DNA of 64,000 nucleotides from an uncultured Schlesneria sp. (GTDB lineage: Bacteria; Planctomycetota; Planctomycetia; Planctomycetales; Planctomycetaceae). Positions within the stretch are counted from its first letter, which is position 1. Each line of letters starts with the position of its first letter. Below are positions 37,901 to 46,350 of this stretch, piece by piece. The stretch lies in the NCBI GenBank assembly GCA_903871875.1, contig CAIQIR010000104.1, forward strand, positions 39,239-103,238. Reading direction: 5' to 3'. The notes beneath the pieces are model-generated. The model had not been told where the DNA came from and searched no databases. It saw only the letters and a program-made list of their open reading frames with translations. A program made the position numbers and the translations under genes.

Positions 37901-39868
37901 CTGGCCCGCGAAATTGCCATTGGCATCATTCAAGAGCACGCTGACCGAGGAACCGCCGTAGTTGTAACTTCCTCCGTTAGCCACGACCGCATCCAGCGAG
38001 CCATCGCCGTTCAAATCAACCAGCTTGGTGGAGGTAGGGTCGGGACCGACCGAGAAACTCTGAGGCGACTGGAACGTATCATTCCCTTTCCCCAGCAGCA
38101 CACTCACCGAGCCCACATGAGGATCATCAACCGACGTACCAAACTCATTGGTCACCACCAGATCGGGAAAGCCGTCCCCGTTCACATCTTTCACGGCGAC
38201 CGAAGAGGGACGGTTCTGCCCCGTGGAGAACATCTGCTGCGGCTGGAACGTGCCGTCGCCATTGCCCAGCAGCACACTCACGGTGTTACTGATATTGGCG
38301 ACAACCAGATCGGGCTTGCCATCCTTGTTGACATCGCCGATGGCCACCGAAGTCGGCAAGTCGAATGAATTACCGACCGCATATGTCTGCTGCGACTGGA
38401 ACGTACCATCCCCGTTGCCCAACAGCACGCTGACCGTTGCCGGCTGGTTAAATGGTAACGAAGCCGAATCGCTGGCGACGACCAGATCAGGCCTGCCATC
38501 GCCGTTCAAATCGCCGACAGCAACTGAAACCGAAGAAACGCCCGTCGCGAATGTCTGCTCCGACTGGAATGTCCCGTTGCCGTTACCCAGCAGCACGCCC
38601 ACCGACTGATAATGAGTCACCACCACATCGGGCTTACCGTCGCCATTCAAATCCGCCACGACCACCGAATTCACATTGCCAGCGACCTCGAATATCTGTT
38701 GTGTCTGGAACGTGCCGTCGCCGTTACCCAGCAGCACGCCCACTGTCGCACCATTTTGATCGTTGTTCGTGACAATCAGATCAGGCTTTCCGTCGCCATT
38801 CACATCAGCAATCGTCACGGAAGTCGGATCGACGCCAACGTTGTAAGTCTGCTGAGGCAAGAACGTGCCGTCGCCACGCCCCATCAGCACGCTGACCGTA
38901 TCGTCACCCGCATTCGTGACGACCAGATCTTGAATGCCATCTCCCGTCAGATTAGCAGTCGCAATCGATGTCGGATCATTGCCGACGGCATACGTTGCCT
39001 GCGGTTGGAACAACCCGGAAGCCCCAAGCGAATTGCCGACCGTATCATGGATCGACCCATTGTTGACCAGATTCAAACCGAGCGTGCCTGTGCCTGTGCT
39101 CGCAAACTCACTCACCGTGACCGTATAGACCGAACTGCTGACCGGCGTCACTTGCACCCCGGAGTTAGCCACCCCGTTCATTGTCACAACCTGGAAATCG
39201 CTCACCCCGCCCGTTGTCACAACCTGAAAATCACTCGCGTCGACACCCGTCACTGGCTCATTGAAGGTCGCCGTGAACGAAACCGATGTCGCACTGGTCG
39301 TCGCCACGGACGGCGTCGTCCGATTAATCGAGACCACGTACGGACTGGCCGTATCGATCTGTAGAATCCCTGCGGGGTTCGTCACGGCCCCGCTGGGATC
39401 GATGTTCGTTCCATTATTCCGAATCGTCGAACCATTCAGATTCAGCGCTGTCACGGCCAGATCGCTGGTGTTCTGCCCAGCGGCAACGGTATAGGCGAAC
39501 GTCAGCCCCGTATTTCCTGAACCGCCTGTGTAAACCGCCGTTCCGCCATCGTTCAGCGATAACGTGGGAGAACCGCCCGCGGTATTCACCGTGACCGCCG
39601 CACTGAAGTTCACCGTCAGCGTTGCCGCTTGCCCCACACCGAGATCCCCAGTTCCGGCGGTGATCCCTACTCCGCTGGTCGCCACGGATGTCACCGTCGC
39701 GGCGCTGAGCAGAGTGCGTGGCTCCAGTCGTTCGACCAGAGCCGCTCTCGCAGGCTGGCTGCCCGAGCGGCTTCGGCGACGGCACTGTCCCGACGCTCGC
39801 GACGCGGACCAACCCCAATGACGTTTGGCAAATTCACGGACATATCGCTGAAGTGAAAATCGAAACAT
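34964..39868 (-). CDS. Giant LEPR-XLL exported protein with FG-GAP, propeller-like and Ig-like repeats
   Basis: The ATG at 39868 has GAGGGA upstream and yields 1634 residues; 62 upstream codons are open but unlikely to be translated. A basic N-terminus leads to LEPRTLLSA (residues ~48-56), the planctomycete LEPR-XLL export/sorting motif. Next come Ig/Big-like strands (~60-280), then seven FG-GAP/VCBS repeats with Ca-binding DxNxDGxxD loops (~285-690). Seven AMDAAGDFVVAWQS-type repeats follow (~700-1060), then a cadherin-like domain (~1080-1190) and five Ig-like repeats (~1195-1630). It is probably a cell-surface or secreted adhesin or matrix protein. No C-terminal anchor is visible. Confidence 0.85.
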   Translation of the reverse strand: MFRFSLQRYVREFAKRHWGWSASRASGQCRRRSRSGSQPARAALVERLEPRTLLSAATVTSVATSGVGITAGTGDLGVGQAATLTVNFSAAVTVNTAGGSPTLSLNDGGTAVYTGGSGNTGLTFAYTVAAGQNTSDLAVTALNLNGSTIRNNGTNIDPSGAVTNPAGILQIDTASPYVVSINRTTPSVATTSATSVSFTATFNEPVTGVDASDFQVVTTGGVSDFQVVTMNGVANSGVQVTPVSSSVYTVTVSEFASTGTGTLGLNLVNNGSIHDTVGNSLGASGLFQPQATYAVGNDPTSIATANLTGDGIQDLVVTNAGDDTVSVLMGRGDGTFLPQQTYNVGVDPTSVTIADVNGDGKPDLIVTNNDQNGATVGVLLGNGDGTFQTQQIFEVAGNVNSVVVADLNGDGKPDVVVTHYQSVGVLLGNGNGTFQSEQTFATGVSSVSVAVGDLNGDGRPDLVVASDSASLPFNQPATVSVLLGNGDGTFQSQQTYAVGNSFDLPTSVAIGDVNKDGKPDLVVANISNTVSVLLGNGDGTFQPQQMFSTGQNRPSSVAVKDVNGDGFPDLVVTNEFGTSVDDPHVGSVSVLLGKGNDTFQSPQSFSVGPDPTSTKLVDLNGDGSLDAVVANGGSYNYGGSSVSVLLNDANGNFAGQVYTLIPSSQEFLPTAVGAETRVNTYTTDAQTKPVIAMDAAGDYVVAWQSFGQDGSGWGIFAQQYNANGTPKGAEFQVNLTDTAGIQAFPAVAMDPAGDFVIAWQDSPAGGTSGYDIFARRYNAAGVAQGSDFLVNTYTTGGQTKPSVAMDQSGDFVVVWSSYSQFAPDEYSAYAQRYTATGATVGSEFRVGDSGGAQPSVAMDAAGDFVIDYGSQAELYNSSGAAVKSLDTHLVASDGTVAMDAAGDFVIVSSRYYDGGAFTPQYRIVAQRYDSAGDVQGNLIVGNPAGGHATGSYYRVAMDHTGEFVVTWQSAGQDGSRYGIYAQAYNPAGVATGSEFQVNTFTVSTQNEPAIAMDAAGDFVIAWQSNGNQDGNSYGVYAQRYANVIDHAPVGTSGSVSTLENVAYVFKATDFGFTDPNDNPPNSLMAVEITTLPVAGTLTDNGTAVTAQQFISVADINSGKLVFTPAANASGTAYASFTFQVQDNGSTLNGGVNLDPTPKTMTINVTPLTAPVIATNPTNQSVNAGQTVTFTAAASGNPAPTVVWQISTNGGTTFANIPGATSKTLNFTTTAAQNNDQFRAIFTNSQGSATTTVATLAVAGAAAPGVTLAPTSQSVASGHTVTFTAAASGNPTPTVVWQISTNGGTTFSNIPGATSTTLNFTTNAGENGNLFRAVFSNSHGTVATTAATLTVIGAAAPVVTTNPTNQNAIAGKVVTFTAGASGDPTPTVQWQISTDGGTTFKNIAGGNSATLNFTTTTAQNNDQFRAVFTNSQGTATTSIATLTVAAAVPPTVTTNPTNQTVAAGHPVTFVAAATGSTSVQWQISTDGGTTFKNISGASSATLNFTTTLAENGDKFRAVFTNAQGTATTTVASLTVTGAVAPTITVNPSSQIVTSGNTVTFTAAATGNPAPSVIWQISTDGGTTFANIPGATSATLNFTTKLSQNGDQFRAVFTNSSGSATTVAATMTVTLLPVAL
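34985..36365 (-). repeat. Five tandem ~270-bp Ig-domain repeats
   Basis: Within the giant gene, five consecutive units of roughly 89 codons each contain TVTFTAAASGNP, VWQISTNGGTTF and LNFTT blocks. The fourth unit lacks a few residues (ATGSTSVQWQIS). Nucleotide similarity is high enough to allow slippage or recombination, so copy number may vary between strains. Confidence 0.75.
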
Positions 39869-40376
39869 CACGATCCCTCGCTCGATGAGAATGCGGCAAC
39901 TAGACGGAAGTGTCTCTAATTCGCCACTCGACACAATACCGGTCCACGCACCGCAACGGTGAGTTTGGGCCCAGATTCCTTCGAGAATCTGAATACCGGC
40001 AGATATGACCTGAGCCAGCTGAACAAATGACGAGACAATGACGCGAGGCTCCACTGGTTAGCGATCTTGTGTCACCTTCTTCCTGGCTGAGTCGCACTTC
40101 AGGCCACGAAATCAACGCCAAGGCGCGAAGTGCCCCAACGCAACGAAACCAAAAACGATCGCGACCCTCTTCCTGCTGCGAGTTTGCTTTCCCTTCTGCG
40201 GGCTTATTCAATCCCACTTATCAAATGAAAGACTGCCGTTGCAGCATTTCTTCATGGCGATTTCTGCGGTAGAAGAATATCCGTCGCGGGTGGGCTGCAT
40301 TCGCTTCACATTCGGCTTGGCAATCACGGGTTGCAGTGCAACATCATCAACAGCATTCTATTTTTATTGAGATTCC
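39869..40376. other. Divergent intergenic region bordering the immunity island
   Basis: This 508-bp gap contains the promoter region of the giant protein. Closer to the barstar gene is an A/T-rich stretch with a small GTTGCA/TGCAAC inverted repeat near 40330-40343. No ORF is supported. Confidence 0.4.
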
Positions 40377-40778
40377 ATGAGAAACGGGCTAGCGGTCTTA
40401 TGTTCGCCTTTTCCACCGTGGCTTGTGAAAACGACCACGGGAGTGGCTGGTATCAAGGATGCAATCCAACACCCCGGCGAAGTTGGTGACTTCGCTATTC
40501 GCTGCCTAGATGGACGAAAGATGATTTCTTTGGCAGGAGTGTTTGAGGAATTCGGTAAATCGCTAGATTTCCCGGATTATTACGGTGGTAACTCTGCAGC
40601 CTTAGAGGAATGTTTAAACGACCTAACATGGCTTCCTGCCCTCGGATCTGCAGAGGTTATCACCAACTCATCGTTTCTCCTTGCAAACGAACCGCCATCG
40701 GAATTGACGTGGCTGATGATGCTTCTCGAAAGAGTATGCGAAGAGTGGGGGCGCCCAGTCACACTCGGCGAAGCGTAG
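40377..40778 (+). CDS. Barstar-family inhibitor (orphan immunity protein)
   Basis: This 133-residue protein carries the barstar core: IRCLDGRKMISLAGVFEEFG followed by LDFPDYYGGNSAALEECL and NDLTWLPAL. Barstar proteins bind and block barnase-type ribonucleases in the cytoplasm and serve as immunity proteins of secreted or polymorphic toxins. The Trp that usually follows the Asn of the YYGxNW motif is Ser here, a common variation. No barnase-type toxin is encoded nearby. The gene heads a run of other immunity-type genes on the same strand. Confidence 0.8.
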   Translation: MRNGLAVLCSPFPPWLVKTTTGVAGIKDAIQHPGEVGDFAIRCLDGRKMISLAGVFEEFGKSLDFPDYYGGNSAALEECLNDLTWLPALGSAEVITNSSFLLANEPPSELTWLMMLLERVCEEWGRPVTLGEA

Positions 40779-41089
40779 GACCGTGCCGCAATCCCCTTCC
40801 ATGCAATTTTTCAGAACGAGTTGAATGGAAATGCTGTCCTTCCACCACAAATTGCTGCGTTACCGGGATGACTTTCAGCGACTATAGTCCAGTATCGGTT
40901 TGTTGGGCGTCCCAACCGCAATGCCCATTTCGCCATCCATTCGTCACCCGTGTGTGAGGCCCGATGCGGGATACAGCACTTCGTTGCCGCATCAACAACT
41001 AGACACACATTTTTGCATCCACAGTCTGGACGCAGGCCAGGAACAGCCGTTTCTTTAATCAGACGCCGAACATTAAACCGGGACAGTCT
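40779..41089. other. Intergenic spacer within the immunity island
   Basis: This 311-bp spacer contains a perfect inverted repeat GTTGGG-CGT-CCCAAC near 40899-40913. The overlapping plus frame 40610-40957 runs out of the barstar gene and has no family signature. I see no promoter of good quality. Confidence 0.4.
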
Positions 41090-41737
41090 ATGTCATTTTT
41101 TCGATTCTCACTGCAAGACAATGACAGTTACGCGTTCCGCGAATATCCGTTGCTGACAGAAGATCAAAAAATTCATCAAGGGATTCTTCCCGTCACGTCC
41201 GGAAAGAGTCGGTCATACGTCGTCCGCTGCAACGCCTGTGGGGAGTTGCTGCGCAAATGGGAGGAGCCATTGACCGGGCTTGTGGTGAAAAAGAGAAACT
41301 ACGATATCGCCGTGACTTACGATGGCATCACCGTGGCGTCCACTCGATTCAAGTTGTGTTATGAATCGGCCGCGTTGACGGGACTGGCGTTCACGCAATT
41401 GCCAAACGACTCAGACTTCTTCGCCATTCGGCCGCTCACCAGCGTTGCTTTTGATGCCGAACGACGAAAGACCCGTTTTATCAAACCTTGTCCGCAATGC
41501 AATCACTTTGAATCAGTCGTCGGCGCCACGTCAATTTATCTTAAGGCAGGTTCGTCGATTGACCCGCGGCAGTTTGTCCGGACCGACATGGAATTCGGCA
41601 GTAATGATGAAAAGTCTCCCTTGTTACTTTGCGGCGAAGTAGCGACGAAAGCATTGAAAGCAGCCAAACTGAAGGGTGTCGATTTGTTTCCAATCGACAC
41701 GCCAGCGACACTCCGGCCGCCTGCATCATCGGATTGA
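41090..41737 (+). CDS. Double-CXXC protein, SitI6/Imm11-like immunity candidate
   Basis: This 215-residue protein has two paired-cysteine motifs, CNACG (Cys47/Cys50) and CPQC (Cys134/Cys137), suggesting one structural zinc site. Its C-terminus reads FVRTDMEFGSNDEKSPLLLC, then a TKALKAAKLKGVDLFPI ending. That layout matches the double-CXXCG (gmx/SitI6) and related Imm families known from Myxococcus and other social bacteria as immunity proteins. The match is from memory of the family pattern, not a search. It lies between the barstar and DUF4304 genes, which supports an immunity role. No signal peptide, so cytoplasmic. Confidence 0.65.
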   Translation: MSFFRFSLQDNDSYAFREYPLLTEDQKIHQGILPVTSGKSRSYVVRCNACGELLRKWEEPLTGLVVKKRNYDIAVTYDGITVASTRFKLCYESAALTGLAFTQLPNDSDFFAIRPLTSVAFDAERRKTRFIKPCPQCNHFESVVGATSIYLKAGSSIDPRQFVRTDMEFGSNDEKSPLLLCGEVATKALKAAKLKGVDLFPIDTPATLRPPASSD

Positions 41738-41844
41738 CGTTCGACGTCCGCACCACGGCCCCATCAACAGCAAGATCGTGATCGCCCGAAGTTCAAAGCC
41801 AAGTATCGCCAACTGTTGACGAATCAAGTGGAGACGTGCGAACC

Positions 41845-42329
41845 ATGAGTCAACCGAAGATCTTCGCCGAAGCCCTCGGTATGCCGTTGAAGTCTGCCGG
41901 CTTCAAGAAAAAACGAGGGGATACTTGGTATTTGAACAATAGCGTGACCACTGGCGTGCTGAACCTGCAAAAGCCCAGCTACGGACCACAATGCGACATC
42001 AACATCGGGATCTGGTTGAAGGCACTTTGCGACGCCGACATGCGGCCAAAACATCTTGCCACATTCGGTGCCGCTGGGAATCGCTGATCCCCCGAGACGA
42101 AGAACAGCTTAAACGCTGATTGGACCGGGACAACCAATCGCTGTCGCAAGAGGACCGAGCGACAGAAATCAGTCTGTTATTGCAGACATACATGCTGCCG
42201 TACTTTACTCAGGGCGAGTCACTAGACGATCTGCGAACCTACTACAACAGCCATCCCTGGATGACGCACCACGCCCTCGCAAAGGCTCGACCGCTATTGG
42301 AGCAACCGGATGTCGATCGCGCTACATAG
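41845..42329 (+). pseudogene. DUF4304 protein, broken by a frameshift and an in-frame stop
   Basis: The first part (41845-42060) reads FKKKRGDTWYLNNSV, then VLNLQKPSYGPQCDINIGIW, the clear DUF4304 N-terminal pattern. Near 42050-42062 the reading shifts by one missing base; the other frame continues HIRCRWESLIPRDEEQLKR and meets TGA at 42117-42119. Beyond it the same frame continues with SLLLQTYMLPYFTQGESLDD to a stop at 42329. Together the three pieces cover a complete DUF4304 domain. DUF4304 genes often accompany polymorphic-toxin immunity clusters. Two independent lesions argue for decay, although a sequencing error could explain either one. Confidence 0.75.
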
Positions 42330-42580
42330 CCGGAAACAGCAGCCGGGCAAATCGAGCAAGCAGCCATGTAGATTCGACGAGTGAGAAACGGCCCCGCTTC
42401 GCCGTGTGGTCGACATGTTCAAACGGGTCACGTTTGCCCTACGGGTGCTCGATTTTACAGACGAATTCGGGCGAGCAGAATTTGATGACAACAGACGAAT
42501 ATTGGTTCTGGAACGCCAATCACCATGAATTCTGGCCTGCCGTCTGGCTGCAATCCGACGACATCGTCAAACACAAATCT

Positions 42581-43459
42581 TCACGACATCAAAAGAGCGC
42601 CGAGTTGCCTGACGGTTTTGGCGAACGACTCGAGATGCTGCATGGTGTCGCAATAGCAGCAGAAGCGGATTTGCTTGCGAAGTTCGACTGTCAAAGCGTG
42701 GCCGCCCACCGCGATCGCCGCGCCGGCCGCTTCGGCGGCGTCGGAAAGTTGCTTGAACTCGCGGACGAATTTCTCGCAATCTTCGATGTGCGAGACGCAC
42801 ACCCACACCAATCTGGGCTTGGTGTCGATGATCGCCCGGACCATTGAGGCGGGTGGAATCGAAACACCTAACGAGACCGCGTCCCAACCGGCGTGGCGCA
42901 ACACCAGTTCGGCCATGTTCGTGAGCAGCGAGCACGCATCGCCATCCAGCGTGCCTCCACAGGCTTTCCAGGCCGAATCGGGTTCTGGCTGGGCGCGTCG
43001 CAATTCGTACAGGATGCGCTGGGTGAACTGACAGCTGCGGCGTTCCTGGTAAACGTCAGCGGTCCCACAGGTCACGCGATTGGTGATCTCTTCGAACCCC
43101 CCGCAGATCACTTCGTCGCAGATGACACTGATCGAATGTTTCGCCATGTACAAATCAAACACGATTCGCCAGGCCAGTGTCTCGTTCCCGTCGAGCAACG
43201 CCTCCGTGAAGGACATGCGGCCTTTTTGCAGGCCGATTTCGGACTGCGGCGACCGAACCGGCATTCCCAGGACCTCGGGGCAGATGATGTCGTGTTTCCG
43301 CTCTCTCAGGAACCGGATCACGTCACCGATCGGCAGTTTGCGATGTCCCCCCGCCGTACGGACGGTCTCGATCAGGCCCAGATCGCACCACCGCTTCAGC
43401 GACGATTCGCTCACTCCAATGGCTCGAGCCACCTGCTTCGGAGACAACAATTCTTTCAC
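42581..43459 (-). CDS. MerR-type regulator with degenerate B12-binding-like domain
   Basis: This 292-residue protein starts at GTG 43459. Residues 1-70 form a MerR/excisionase helix-turn-helix (SPKQVARAIGVSESSLKRWC, then TAGGHRKLP). Residues ~80-170 are the helical bundle that caps cobalamin in CarH/LitR-like sensors. Residues ~175-290 are a Rossmann-like B12 fold (GWDAVSLGVSIPPASMVRAI). The usual lower-ligand motif with His (DxHxxG-type) is replaced by GTLDGDACSLL, with Cys and no His. It probably binds DNA and responds to a ligand other than base-off cobalamin, or to none. It is divergent from the large exported-protein cluster. Confidence 0.82.
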   Translation of the reverse strand: MKELLSPKQVARAIGVSESSLKRWCDLGLIETVRTAGGHRKLPIGDVIRFLRERKHDIICPEVLGMPVRSPQSEIGLQKGRMSFTEALLDGNETLAWRIVFDLYMAKHSISVICDEVICGGFEEITNRVTCGTADVYQERRSCQFTQRILYELRRAQPEPDSAWKACGGTLDGDACSLLTNMAELVLRHAGWDAVSLGVSIPPASMVRAIIDTKPRLVWVCVSHIEDCEKFVREFKQLSDAAEAAGAAIAVGGHALTVELRKQIRFCCYCDTMQHLESFAKTVRQLGALLMS

Positions 43460-43710
43460 AACACGACCTGAACGGAGTTTGGAGGATTTTCGAGGAGATT
43501 TTGTGTCAAATCAGGGATGTGTTGAGTTAACCCGTTCGAAAGTTTATAGGACCAGTCGCTCGAATTTCCACCGCGCATCGGCGAGATCCGAGCGTCATTT
43601 CCGTACAACGGCGTCCCAGCCACTCGGTGATCCTATTCGATGCGACCATGGTTTTTCCATTCGACCCGCACCAATTAAGATCGTGATGGTCTTTCCCGGA
43701 AAGGGCTCGG

Positions 43711-46113
43711 ATGCGATTCAGGCAGTTTGTCTTCGTTCTAATGCTGTCCCCACAATGGTGTTGGGCCGTGGAGCGATACGCGGCGATGTTCACCGACGGC
43801 ACGCGAGCCGCAGCAGCCGAAATTCGCGACTGGAATGAACCCGCCGCCCCGGCCAAGATCGACGGTCGAGCCCTGTTCGACGCCGACGTTCCGGTTCGCT
43901 GGATCATCGACCGCTCGCAGCCTCCCGTTCCCAAACCACCCTTGTTTATCGAATTTGTTGGCGGCGACTTGCTCGCCGGAGAAGTGATTTCTTACAGCGA
44001 AGGATCAGAAAATCCGTACGAACGGCAGCCCCGGCACCTGATCATCAAGCCCGCGATGGAGATCCAGCCTCCCGATGCGTTGGGCCCCGTTGTGCTGCGA
44101 GTCACGACGGAATGGATCCAACGGGTCGTCTGGGACCACCTGGGCACCGACGAATACCGACCGGGAACCCTCTGGCTGCGATCCGGGATGCTCGTCGCTT
44201 TCAAATCGCTACGCTGGACGCCGACAGGGGTCACCGTGCTGACCAGCGACGGGCTGCAGCAACTGGCCCTGTCCGATTTGGCGGAAGTCCACCTGCCCCG
44301 CATGAATGCCTGGACGTCGTACTTCGAACAACTGGCCGCCTTGTCACCGGACGCGGTTTCGCGACTGATTCAAATCCAGTCCCAGGACGGCAGCCGCTGG
44401 ACAACGTCTACCGAACGCTTCCAACCGCGACATCAGGGGGATCGCCATCGTCCCGAACAGTGGTACCAACTGATCCAGCCGGCGTGGAGTCTCGATTCGC
44501 TGTGGCTGCGCTTTCGATCGATTCGAGCCTGGCGGTTCTTTCCACCGCAGGAAGTTCCTTTGTCGAATTTCCTGCCCGACCAGGCTACGCACCAGGCGGT
44601 CTTCGGAGAGGGGTTGGAGTGGCAAGCGGACCAGACTGTCCAACACGGTCCGCTGCAGTCGCTGGATCAGGATTTTGGCTGGGGATTCGGAGTTCACGGA
44701 ACGTCCGAACTGCTGTTCTCGCTACCCGAGTCCGCGCGGGCCTTTCGGACGGGGTATGGCCTGGATCGAGCAGCCGGGAACGGAGGGTGCATCAATATCG
44801 ACATCGTGGCGGGCAACAACCAATCGCTGTTCAAGCAGACGAACCTGATTGGCGCGGCCGCAGTCGGCCAAACGGATTGGCAACCGCTTCCTGCCGGTCC
44901 GGGCGAACAGCGTCAAATCGCGTTACGCACCGACATGGCGGAAAAAGGACGTCCGGCCGATGCCGATCCGTTCGATATCCGAGATCTGTTCAACTGGTAC
45001 GAGCCGGAACTTCGACTCGATCAAAAAGTGCTGACAGCCGAAGTTTCGCGACGGGGTCCAGCCCGTCTGGCGGGATTGATCGGTTGGACCATCGATCCGG
45101 AAACCTCGCGATCGATCCGAGTCGCGAACGTCGTCGACGATTCCAACCCCCGCGACCCCGCCTTTCGACTGGTGGCTCGTTCGACAGCACCGTCCTACAC
45201 CCTGTCGAGAAAGCTCAGCATCGGTCGTCGGAACCGATGGTTGAACATCGTGGCATCACGTTTTGCCGAAACGTCATCGCCGTCCACCCTGCAGGTCCGA
45301 ATCGACGGCCAGGATCTGGGCCGGTTCGACGTGCCCATCCGGCAGTCAATCACCGATCCCGAACCGATCGTCGTGTCGGTCGAGCCGTTTCAAGGCCGGA
45401 CGGTCGTGATCGAAGTTGTCGTGCACCCCACCGACGAGCGGTCGTGGGTCGATTGGCGTGGCTTTTCCATCGGAGCCGAACGGCCGGGCCTGCTGACGCT
45501 CTTTGAAGAGGACGAGAAATTTGCGGAACTGCTTAACCACGGTTCCGGTCGCGTCGAGATCGATACCGAGAAACCCTACTCCGGAAAACGATCGCTGAAA
45601 ATGACGCCGGGCGCGGGTCACAACCCGATGATCCCCGGCTGGAACGCCTTGATCTGCGAACATCCCCGCCTGGGCCAATATCGCCACTTGGTCTTCGCCT
45701 GGAAAAAGTCGACCGGGACGCGAATTCAATTGCAACTCGCCCACCAGGGGCGATTGGGTGATGGCGGTCCGCCGCTGGCCGGCGAACCGCCAGTGGCCGC
45801 GTTTCCGCGAGGTTGGGGCCGCCCCCTGGCCGGGGATGATCGCGGTCGGCGGTTTGGCTACTGCTATGAAGCGGGTGTTGCCACGACGCAGCCGCCCACT
45901 CCGCTCTGGATGCATGGAAATCTGCCTCGAGCCTGGCAATTGGTCGAGCGCGATCTGTTCAATGATTTCGGTGTCTTCACGGTCACCGGTTTGTCGCTGA
46001 ACTGCGTCGATGGCGACGCCGCCTGGTTCGACCATCTGTACCTGGCGCGAACCAAACAAGACGTGGAATATGCGGCCACCCTGCTGGCTCCCGCCCCGCC
46101 AAATGTTCCTTAA
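43711..46113 (+). CDS. Large exported protein with NPCBM-like region
   Basis: This 800-residue protein has a short signal peptide (FVFVLMLSPQWCWA). The middle part, about residues 320-420, shows FGWGFGVHGTSELLFSLPE and INIDIVAGNNQSL, resembling an NPCBM (novel putative carbohydrate-binding) jelly-roll. The C-terminal third has further β-sandwich-like stretches ending in AWFDHLYLARTKQDVEY. It is probably a periplasmic or surface protein that binds polysaccharide. It begins a same-direction group with the DUF1549/DUF1553 and DUF1501 genes, spaced 237 and 78 bp, suggesting joint function. The NPCBM call is tentative. Confidence 0.7.
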   Translation: MRFRQFVFVLMLSPQWCWAVERYAAMFTDGTRAAAAEIRDWNEPAAPAKIDGRALFDADVPVRWIIDRSQPPVPKPPLFIEFVGGDLLAGEVISYSEGSENPYERQPRHLIIKPAMEIQPPDALGPVVLRVTTEWIQRVVWDHLGTDEYRPGTLWLRSGMLVAFKSLRWTPTGVTVLTSDGLQQLALSDLAEVHLPRMNAWTSYFEQLAALSPDAVSRLIQIQSQDGSRWTTSTERFQPRHQGDRHRPEQWYQLIQPAWSLDSLWLRFRSIRAWRFFPPQEVPLSNFLPDQATHQAVFGEGLEWQADQTVQHGPLQSLDQDFGWGFGVHGTSELLFSLPESARAFRTGYGLDRAAGNGGCINIDIVAGNNQSLFKQTNLIGAAAVGQTDWQPLPAGPGEQRQIALRTDMAEKGRPADADPFDIRDLFNWYEPELRLDQKVLTAEVSRRGPARLAGLIGWTIDPETSRSIRVANVVDDSNPRDPAFRLVARSTAPSYTLSRKLSIGRRNRWLNIVASRFAETSSPSTLQVRIDGQDLGRFDVPIRQSITDPEPIVVSVEPFQGRTVVIEVVVHPTDERSWVDWRGFSIGAERPGLLTLFEEDEKFAELLNHGSGRVEIDTEKPYSGKRSLKMTPGAGHNPMIPGWNALICEHPRLGQYRHLVFAWKKSTGTRIQLQLAHQGRLGDGGPPLAGEPPVAAFPRGWGRPLAGDDRGRRFGYCYEAGVATTQPPTPLWMHGNLPRAWQLVERDLFNDFGVFTVTGLSLNCVDGDAAWFDHLYLARTKQDVEYAATLLAPAPPNVP

Positions 46114-46135
46114 CATCCACTACCGGAATGATCCA

Positions 46136-46157
46136 GAAAACCCGCCCAACGGTTTTC
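46136..46157 (+). terminator. Candidate hairpin after the 800-residue protein gene
   Basis: GAAAACC and GGTTTTC form a 7-bp stem with an 8-nt loop 22 bp after the stop codon. Only the stem's own TTTT is present, with no extra T-run, so it is a weak terminator candidate. Confidence 0.3.
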
Positions 46158-46350
46158 TAGCCAATCCCTTGCGACCGATTGCCGCGGTTTGTTTTCCTGA
46201 GTTTCCGACCGTTCGGGGCAAACTGCGTTGACGCGGCGACTTTCTGGGTGCTATGTATTTACAAATACCGATGCGTGCGGGGGGAGTCACCGGGTACAGA
46301 GGATCAGTACCTGCGGTGGAAACCCGCCTGCACGCCGAGGAACCCCGCCT

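Noticed and set aside
37205..38368. Plus-strand frame of 387 codons inside the giant gene
   Set aside because: It is antisense to the FG-GAP and propeller-like repeats.
34964..39868. CRISPR-like array in the repeat-rich gene
   Set aside because: The repeats are in-frame codon repeats of FG-GAP, propeller-like and Ig-like domains, with no spacers and no cas genes.
40322..40913. Integron attC sites around the immunity genes
   Set aside because: The inverted repeats GTTGCA/TGCAAC and GTTGGG/CCCAAC are in the wrong order or do not match the RYYYAAC and GTTRRRY boxes at attC spacing, and no integrase is present.
42404..42847. Plus-strand 147-codon frame overlapping the MerR-type gene
   Set aside because: More than half is antisense to a clear regulator, and the non-overlapping part has no motif.
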